Shown here one piece after another: positions 58,501 through 64,000 of a stretch of 64,000 bases of DNA. The notes beneath the pieces are model-generated. The model was given only the letters and a program-made list of their open reading frames with translations, was not told the origin of the DNA and did no database searches. The DNA is taken from positions 45,362,806 to 45,426,805 of the forward strand of contig NC_134095.1 of assembly GCF_000715075.1 (NCBI RefSeq). Reading direction: 5' to 3'. A program made the position numbers and the translations under genes. The stretch's first letter is position 1. The number at the start of each line of letters is the position of its first letter. The stretch is from Nicotiana tabacum (Eukaryota > Streptophyta > Magnoliopsida > Solanales > Solanaceae).

Positions 58501-60798
58501 CCATCTGGCATTTGCTATTGGCATGTTTCAGTATATGCACTCTTGTTGTTGTTGTTGTTGTTGTTGTTGGTCTGGCCATTCTGTAATTATTATTATGTAA
58601 CCATCTTTCTCTATTTGGCAAGAAAATGCATAAACATTTATCTGGTTCTGCCATTCTGTTATTGTGGATGTCCATTTGGCATTTGCTGTTGGCATGTTGC
58701 AGTATATGCACTCTTATAGGTAGAACGTGGCACATTTTTTGTGCTTGAAATGTTAATTCTTGTCTCTCTGATATGATGATATCCATTTGTAATATTAGGG
58801 TAATCTTAGTTTCTGTGACTTATAGATAGAAATTTACTTTTATTGTCAATAGTAATATCTAGTTTTTTCCTACAGGTGGTACCTACAGTATATACTGATG
58901 TCAGTGGGCATACCATCCAGTCAAATCAGGTTTTCTTATTCTTCAACTTATCTACCTGCATTTCTTGTGCCATAGACCCCAAAATCTGATGCAACAGCTT
59001 ATTGTGTTTGCAGTTCTCTGTAACTGAACATTTTAAAGGCGCAGATGTTGGCCGCTTTCAGTCTATTCCTGGTGTTTTCTTCTTCTATGACCTTTCACCA
59101 ATCAAGGTTTGGCATTGGGCTTCTTCGCTCAAATTTCTAAGTCGTTATTTTCACCTCTGAGGTCTATTTATCTTCTTAATCATAAACCTTAGTAAATTGT
59201 TACATTAAGGCTTTTTTCTGTTTAAAAAATGGGGTTGAAGGAGGCCTGGGTAGTAGGGGGAAAGGACCATTGAACCTTTACACTATAGGAAGTAAGGTTA
59301 CAATATTGCTTACTGCTTAACTCTTTAATCTGAAACTTTTTTGTTCTCATTTTTCACTCGTTTATGTCTTTCTTTAGTTTGAGAGTGAGGAGTAATTCTC
59401 CCTACCATCATAGTTAAATGTGTGTATATTGTGCTTAATTTCATCTCTTGCCCTGTCGCAGGTGACATTCACTGAGCAACATGTTTCATTCTTACACTTC
59501 TTGACTAATGTCTGTGCTATAGTTGGAGGTAATTACAGTCTTCACCCTTCCCTTGTTATCTCTTAGCTGATATTGGTTAGATCTTGTAAAAAAGAATTCT
59601 TCTATCCATTACTCATGACGATGTTTGACTAGACATGGAGTAGAATTTGTTATTGGGACTATTATACTAGTGATGGTGAAAGAAATATTACAATTATGGT
59701 TGGATGTTACTTTGTAGGATCACATTGAAAGTCAAATTTGAATAATTTAATTGTAATCTTGAAAGTCGTATAGAAATTGAATGGTATTAAACATTTTCAA
59801 ATTTCCTGAAATGAGAAAAATGTCATATAAATTAGATTGAAGGAATATTAACTTCAAAATATTTGTTGAATGTAGAATAACGATTGACATTATGAGACAG
59901 AAAACTAATATTTCAGCATTAGGGTTACACTATCACACTGTGTACCTATTATATCTTTTGTTATTGAAAACTGAACCTTTGGAGAGAGGGGTGCTAAAGT
60001 TAATTCTCAATGGCAGATGATGTACCATTCATTTTATGGGTTCAACTGAATCCAATCATTTCGACACGGAGTGTAAATGTATATGTGAAAAAGTACTAAA
60101 TGTCGACAAATATTGAATTCTGTATCCATAATATCAAAGTGCAATAGTTCAGTGATAAAAACCTTAAAGTTTAACCTATCAAGTTTAAACCGTGGATCAG
60201 CCTTTGCATAAAAGAGAACAAGATCAAAGATAAATGCTGGATTAGCCTTTGCTTATTCTACTCCTTTGTTGGCAGTTGGCTCTACTGAAGTCCCTTTCAT
60301 AATGTTATAATATCTGCCATTTGACATGTATGCTCAGATCATTCTACTGAAGTCCCTTTCATAACGTTATATATCTGCCATTTGACATATATGCTCAGAT
60401 CACACATGAAACATCGCTCTGTAGTTCTACAGCACTCGTGCAACCTATAACTATCTAGGATTACTTCAGCAGTGAATCACATCAAGTAGTTTGATCTTTA
60501 ATTGTAGTTGCCTTGTGATATTGCCTAGTTATCATGCTCATATTTTTTGTGAAAAACCTGGTTATGTATTCAGAAGAACTTTACTCTTTTCATTTCATGA
60601 ACCAAAGGTGTTAGCTCGTTGTGTTTAAACCAAATATCTTTTGCATCACATCAGTGATGTTTCTATATGGCGAACTCTGTTCTAATTTTCTGAAAATTGT
60701 TTCCAGGTGTTTTCACTGTGTCGGGGATACTTGATTCCTTCATATACCATGGTCAAAAGGCGATTAAGAAAAAGATGGAACTTGGTAAATTTAGCTGA
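46587..60798 (+). CDS. ERGIC3: ERGIC3/Erv46-like ER-Golgi cargo receptor, 13 coding exons
   Basis: Coding exons: 46587-46728, 47387-47460, 49323-49406, 53459-53539, 53861-53941, 54154-54246, 56347-56526, 56613-56680, 56783-56834, 58876-58929, 59014-59106, 59462-59528, 60707-60798. All introns are GT-AG; the exons sum to 1161 bp, 386 codons plus stop, with phases matching throughout. The N-terminus [20 protein letters not shown] is followed by a membrane segment (about residues 24-45). A lumenal domain follows with a sequon NET (142), a CGSC at 146-149 and CCNTC at 159-163. Then come [20 protein letters not shown], the block [20 protein letters not shown] and a second membrane segment (about 344-370). 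The short cytosolic tail is Lys-rich and ends GKFS. The family cycles between ER and Golgi in COPII/COPI vesicles as a cargo receptor. The ATG at 46587 is chosen; the in-frame codon at 46569 is GTG. The gene appears intact despite transposon-filled introns. Confidence 0.95.
48443..48672. mobile_element. Stowaway-like MITE in intron 2
   Basis: The left end CTCCTCCGTCCCAATTTATG is the typical solanaceous Stowaway-type terminus. The right end is decayed (AAGTGTGCCAAATAAG). Inside is GTTTGACTGGGCACAAAGTTTAAG-type sequence known from this repeat group. The right boundary merges with a tandem duplication. Confidence 0.65.
48669..49174. repeat. Perfect tandem duplication, 2 x 253 bp, in intron 2
   Basis: Units 48669-48921 and 48922-49174 start GAAGTAAAAGTTAGCTC and read identically by eye over the whole length. 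Exon 3 begins about 150 bp after the second unit, so splice signals of exon 3 are outside the duplication. Confidence 0.9.
50007..50109 (-). mobile_element. TS-type SINE, truncated copy 1 (intron 3)
   Basis: The plus strand starts with an ACAACAACAACA tract and then AATCCCACTAGTGGGGTCTGG and GTACGCATACCTTACCC, the inverse of the TS SINE 3' half. Only about 103 bp remain. A near-perfect 20-bp duplication (AGAATAAAATTC(C/T)TTTATTA) flanks it at 49987-50006 and 50110-50129. Confidence 0.82.
50385..50476 (-). mobile_element. TS-type SINE, truncated copy 2 (intron 3)
   Basis: Contains AACAAACCCAGTGTAATCCC, GTGGGGTCTGGGGAGGATAG and GTACGCAACCTTAACCCCTA. The tRNA-derived part is missing. Boundaries are approximate. 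Confidence 0.72.
50560..50930. other. Unclassified repeat-like stretch in intron 3
   Basis: Starts AGGCTAAATTCATAGATAGCC and includes CACTTGGCACTAGCTGCC. It reads as dispersed repeat sequence but lacks clear ends. The 94-codon minus frame at 50645-50929 has no known domain and is not called. Confidence 0.35.
50935..53410 (-). mobile_element. 5'-truncated L1-type LINE in intron 3, antisense to the gene
   Basis: The minus-strand reverse transcriptase reads [20 protein letters not shown] and [20 protein letters not shown] (53024-53278). It continues with [20 protein letters not shown] (52626-52946) and a degenerate active site (52357-52668). The zinc-binding region follows (51428-51967: [36 protein letters not shown]) and then [10 protein letters not shown]. 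There is no endonuclease domain upstream, so the copy is 5'-truncated near 53410, about 50 bp from exon 4. Where the family has F-x-D-D the copy reads LFVNELFV, so both catalytic Asp are lost. Several frameshifts are present. Confidence 0.85.
51170..51289. mobile_element. Foldback MITE inside the LINE, 8-bp TSD
   Basis: 120 bp, nearly completely self-complementary: CTATGTTGCTCGGACTCTCC at the left, GGAGAGTCCGCGCAACATAG at the right, with ATCCTCCAAAA near the loop. It is flanked by CAAAATAG on both sides (51162-51169, 51290-51297). An 8-bp duplication is the hAT signature. It interrupts the LINE coding sequence ([10 protein letters not shown] region). Confidence 0.85.
55037..55250 (-). mobile_element. 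TS-type SINE, nearly full length (intron 6)
   Basis: The plus strand begins (CAA)n and continues CCCAGTATAATCCCACTTAG, TGGGGTCTGGGGAGGGTAGT and CGCAGACCTTACCCCTACCC. The minus-strand 5' end reads ATGGTAAGCAACCTCCGC and GGTTGTGAGTTCGAGTC, the latter a clear RNA polymerase III box B. Length (about 214 bp) and (TTG)n 3' tail match the solanaceous TS SINE. Confidence 0.85.
55286..55389. repeat. Short tandem duplication, about 46 bp, in intron 6
   Basis: GCTTTATTCTTTTCCC followed by TTTTATCGGATACAAACACA occurs twice in a row with no visible difference. Confidence 0.75.
57041..57066. repeat. (GA)n microsatellite in intron 9
   Basis: About twelve GA repeats after GCTTTGAC. No other feature is associated with it. 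Confidence 0.9.
57381..57548 (+). mobile_element. tRNA-derived SINE (second type) in intron 9
   Basis: Contains ATAGGATTACCTGGTACC, GGGAGGTAGCAGGTACCCCG and AGCTGGCCCGGACACCACGG, a recurring plant SINE body. An imperfect duplication of about 20 bp flanks it: GAATGATAATCATTTTTTTC at 57361-57380 and GAATGGTAATCAATTTTTTC at 57549-57568. I cannot tell the exact SINE family. Confidence 0.72.
57703..57917. repeat. Tandem duplication, 2 x 107 bp, in intron 9
   Basis: The unit starts CAGACTATACATCAAACAGA and ends TATATGTACCTTGTGAAA. Two copies (57703 and 57810) appear identical and are followed by a partial third (CAGACTATA). Confidence 0.85.
58437..58720. repeat. Imperfect duplication around a (TTG)n tract in intron 9
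   Basis: Blocks containing AAAATGCATAAAC, TCTGG(T/C)CTG(G/C)CCATTCTG and GGCATTTGCTGTTGGCATGT occur at about 58450-58545 and 58625-58715. They are separated by (TTG)8 and a partial copy. Differences are several per block. Confidence 0.75.
59597..59850. mobile_element. Stowaway-like MITE remnant in intron 12
   Basis: Begins with CTATCCATTACTCATGACG and TTTGACTAGACATGGAG and ends with TCATATAAATTAGATTGAAG, decayed forms of the Stowaway-type inverted ends. Boundaries are approximate. Confidence 0.5.
60279..60402. repeat. Tandem duplication, about 62 bp, in intron 12
   Basis: CTACTGAAGTCCCTTTCATAA, a TCTGCCATTTGACAT block and ATGCTCAGATC repeat twice with a few changes (for example AATGTT against AACGTT). 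Confidence 0.8.
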
Positions 60799-61020
60799 TT
60801 GGTGGTGCTCTTATCCTATGCTTGTGTGGCGGAATCATTTTAGCCAAGGGAGACCAAAATATTGGACTAGATGTGACAAGGTTCAGCTAACTTCTGCATC
60901 ACAATAGCTTTCCTTGAGAGAACATGATCGGATCTTAGCAAGGTGGCTCAAGGGGGAGGCTAGAGAGCCTTTGCTTTAAGTTTGCTTTAGATCCCAAAAA
61001 ATTTTAATAGAAGATTTTAT
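60799..61020 (+). other. 3' untranslated region of the ERGIC3-like gene
   Basis: Follows the TGA at 60796-60798. AT-rich with TTTTAATAGAAGATTTTATG near 61002-61025, a plausible poly(A) region. No exact AATAAA is present at the expected place. Confidence 0.5.
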
Positions 61021-61116
61021 GATTTTATGTTCGCTTAGTCAATATTTATGTTTTTAGATTTAAAAAAAGGTACAAAAGAGAAAGGCGGATTCCTGAGAAA
61101 AAGGAGACATGAGAAA

Positions 61117-61133
61117 CCCCCCCCCCCCCCCCC
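61117..61133. repeat. Homopolymer C tract
   Basis: Seventeen C in a row after GAGAAA. Such tracts are hard to sequence, so the exact length is uncertain. Confidence 0.9.
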
Positions 61134-61196
61134 TCTTGCAGTTCGACCCGGCCGTTCTGATGAAGCTCCCATTGTTCTCGGTTGGGTTAAAACTTA

Positions 61197-61450
61197 CTCC
61201 TTCCGTCTCAAATTATTTGTCATTGTTTCTAAAAATAGTTGTCTTAAATCATTTGCCATTTTAGAAGTTCAAGAGTAAATTAATTATTTTTTTTCATATT
61301 CTACCCTTAATATTAATTGTTCTTGAAGATTACAAATATCTTAATTATGAGTAAGTATTAAATGAAAAGAGATTATATTTTAAGACATAAATAAGGATAA
61401 AATAATTCTAAACCTTTCTTATTTAATATTTTCTTAAAAGAGAAGCATAA
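61197..61450. mobile_element. Stowaway-like MITE, left end clear
   Basis: ACTCCTTCCGTCTCAAATTA is the typical left end of a solanaceous Stowaway-type MITE. The right end is not clear, so the extent is a guess. Confidence 0.5.
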
Positions 61451-63112
61451 CAGTAATTTGAGTGCTTTTGAATCCTCGAGACCTTTAAAATTTTGCTTGT
61501 CCAAAAAGTCACAACTCAAAAAGTGTTATCCAGCTGCTAAAGCGGTTTCAGAACCTCTCCCAAGGATCTAACTATGTGTTTTTTAGGTTATGAAATCGCT
61601 TTATATAATTATGTTTGCATAATACGTGATTACAATTATCAATTAAAATAAACTAGCGCTCGTTGGTCCGAAAAATTGACTGAAATACTTCAGTAGGACC
61701 TATGCTTTCTAATCTTCGTTCGATCCAAGATCATCTGTTATGACAAAAAGAATATCAAATTGGCTACTTTAAAACCATTAGCACAACATTACCTTTACAT
61801 AAAGATCTAAGCTTTAAGTTGAAATTGGAAATCCAATCTCACATAAGAACAAAAAGATTCCAGAAAATGCTAAATCATAGGATGTATATCCTTTCTTTTT
61901 GTTTTCTAATTGAAGATTCGCCTCACCCCACTTATTGGCATATCCCTTTCTTCAACTTGAATACAAAGCCTCTTATAGAGTAGAATCCACTTTTTCTCTC
62001 TTCCGTTCACACGTGATTCTAACTTGTGATTGGATGTAAAGGAACAATGTCAAATGAAAAATAACTAAATATATACAATGACTTGTCCTTTAGTAGTTCG
62101 GAGTGAAATCACTACTCGTGACTCGTGAGTTTTTTCCAGAGGGACTCCAAATCCTCTAACTTACATTTCTAGTTTATGTAATTTAGATATGTGAGAGTAC
62201 TATTACGCTCCTCCCAATCACGAGGTAGACCAAATTGACTAGTGTGCATATGCTAATAATTGTTGGAAAATAATGCAAATAGTTTTAAATGTAAAAAAGT
62301 TAGTTCTGATTAGTTAAGCAAGTGATATTATAACTTTGAAATAACTATAACGTAATGGTGGTAGTTTACATTAGTTTGAGTGGTAGGAATGAGTAAAATC
62401 ATAAATGAAGGAAGATAAACTTAACAGGGACGGGTAGTGTACATAACTATGAAAGCAAATTACATGTTGCCCGAATTTAGTACTCTTACGATATTTGGTA
62501 AAATAATTAAAAAGAGAAACGAGAGGTAGTGTAGTAAAAAATGCATGTACTTACTACCCTTACGATATTTGGTAAAATAATTAAAAACAGAAACGAGAGG
62601 TGGTGTAGTAAAAATTACTTATGTCGTATGTTTACCTCTAATCAAATAATTAATCTTAAGAGTCACAAAATAAAATATTTTACTTTATTGATTTGGCATA
62701 AACATCAAATTTGAGAAACTTTTGCCGCAATAAGATTCTACATTCCACTAGTCTCTTCCTTTTCTATTGCTATGGGGGATTCTTTTGCCTGGTGTAAACT
62801 TGGAATCATTTTGAGTAGAATATGAGAACAAGGAGGATATAAATGGTGGCTATAGAATTGAAATTCATTATCTTCAAAAGATCTGATATGAAGGAATGAT
62901 TATATTGGGGGAATTTCATTTTCAAAAGGTGGTAAGTCGGTTAAGAAATTGCAGTGGTTTTTCTCTGATTCACATTTTGATCATCATTTCCTTCCCCTTT
63001 TTTTTTCTGAAAATATGATTAAGTAGCATTTTTTAGTTTGCGGCTGCTCATGAATCATTTCTCCATTTCTAGAATCAGGAATGACTAAGAAATTGAATAG
63101 AGTGCCTCATTA
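61451..63112. other. Intergenic stretch, no gene recognised
   Basis: No conserved frame. A duplicated segment of about 60 bp (TTACGATATTTGGTAAAATAATTAAAA and following bases) lies at about 62482-62542 and 62556-62616, with few differences between the copies. Confidence 0.5.
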
Positions 63113-63113
63113 T

Positions 63114-63350
63114 TACTTCCTCCGCCCCATTTTAGCTGTCGCTTTAGCTCCTTTTACAAGATATGAAGACAAATTACAAGATATAATTTACGAAGTTATC
63201 TCTATTAAATGCATTTTAAAAATTAGATAGTATTAGAAAGAACTATTACTTCTTCAATAGTAAGGGTATAGTTGAAAACAAATAACAAATTTAGTCTTGA
63301 ATTTCTAAAGTAACAATTATTTAAGGACAAATATCAGTTAAAATGTAACG
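63114..63350. mobile_element. Stowaway-like MITE near the right edge
   Basis: ACTTCCTCCGCCCCATTTTA is the left terminus. The right end (CAGTTAAAATGTAACGTAGGGG) is a decayed inverse of it. Confidence 0.55.
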
Positions 63351-64000
63351 TAGGGGTATCATTTTAATCAGTATAGTACACATAACTTCAAAGGGAATTC
63401 TTGACTTTTCTAATCAAGTGGTGCATATTTATATCTTAAAGTCTTCATCTTTGAACTAGTGAATCAGAAATTCGTACTAAAGAATGACTATTCTTTATAA
63501 AGCAAATTTGACAGAATAAATTCACTATGCAACTTGAGATAAAAATCCTATTTTCTTAATTTTTTTCCTGGCGAGCCAGCAAGTTAAAATCAACAAGAAA
63601 ATAGATTAAAGTTTTACACACTTTTAGTTCCAATTCCAAACTAGTTTGGATCAACGATACGAGTGCTCCATACAGTACACATTATTCGGGCTACAAATTC
63701 TACATCGTTATAGTTATTTAAGAAATTGCAATATTAATGTTGCAAATTATGTTGTAACAGATCGCAAATGTTCATTAGACATTTTCTTTAATTATTTTAA
63801 TTTTTTTTGTACTTTTTCTTCAATAACTCTTCTCTAGCTGTAGCTCATGTGAATGGAATATAGGTTAGATCGAGAAACTATAAAAGCTAGGTTGGTGATT
63901 AAGAAGTACTACTACCATTATAACCAAGTTAGAAAATTGAAAGCAAATAATAATGATTGTAATTAATGCATTCCAACAACTTTCGTGTCTTACGGATAGA
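63351..64000. other. Intergenic stretch at the right edge, no gene recognised
   Basis: AT-rich sequence with short frames only (the longest is 63 codons at 63646-63837, no domain). Confidence 0.5.

Noticed and set aside
58427..58786. Minus-strand frame of 119 codons with Thr repeats
   Set aside because: It is translation of the duplicated intron blocks and the (TTG)n tract in the reverse direction; no gene.
1..64000. CRISPR arrays, rRNA genes, independent tRNA genes, organellar insertions
   Set aside because: No regularly spaced short repeats with unique spacers. No rRNA or tRNA cloverleaf sequence seen apart from tRNA-derived SINE parts. No chloroplast or mitochondrial gene recognised.

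Overview
The window looks like nuclear DNA of a Solanaceae plant, with Nicotiana the likeliest genus. It is AT-rich and has one intron-rich host gene embedded in transposons. It also holds tRNA-derived SINEs of the solanaceous TS type, Stowaway-like MITEs, and Ty3/gypsy Tat/Ogre-type and Ty1/copia retrotransposons. No organellar, bacterial or viral gene set is present. The genus is inferred from repeat types I recognise, not from a search.

Region 1-3328 is the left flank. It has a minus-strand LINE fragment cut by the window edge, a palindromic MITE-like repeat and otherwise nothing recognisable.

Region 3334-40448 is one nested retrotransposon block. The outer element is a minus-strand Tat-type gypsy element flanked by the 5-bp target duplication GAGTT (3329-3333 and 40449-40453). 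Its 3' LTR is split into three pieces by two insertions. The first is a Ty1/copia element (3341-8639, TSD TTTAC) that landed 7 bp inside the LTR. The second is a large gypsy-like element without recognisable gag-pol (9146-17851). A second Tat/Ogre-like element (25620-37233, TSD CCTAT) with a ~4.6-kb 5' LTR interrupts the outer polyprotein between protease and reverse transcriptase; it has lost pol and more than half of its 3' LTR. Between integrase and 3' LTR the outer element carries an extra gene on the opposite strand (18323-20867), with its own TATA-like promoter, putative introns, a long domain and a coiled-coil/acidic tail. All element genes here are broken by stops, frameshifts or lost catalytic residues.

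Region 40454-46300 holds a Mutator-type TIR element (42467-44296, 9-bp TSD ATTATAATA) with four ~188-bp tandem repeats inside, and a palindromic MITE (44960-45365).

Region 46587-60798 holds the only intact host gene: a plus-strand ERGIC3/Erv46-like cargo receptor of the early secretory pathway, 13 coding exons and 386 codons. Its introns carry a dead antisense LINE (itself interrupted by a foldback MITE with 8-bp TSD), three TS-type SINEs, another SINE, Stowaway-like MITEs and several recent tandem duplications. Region 61020-64000 is intergenic with MITE-like sequence.
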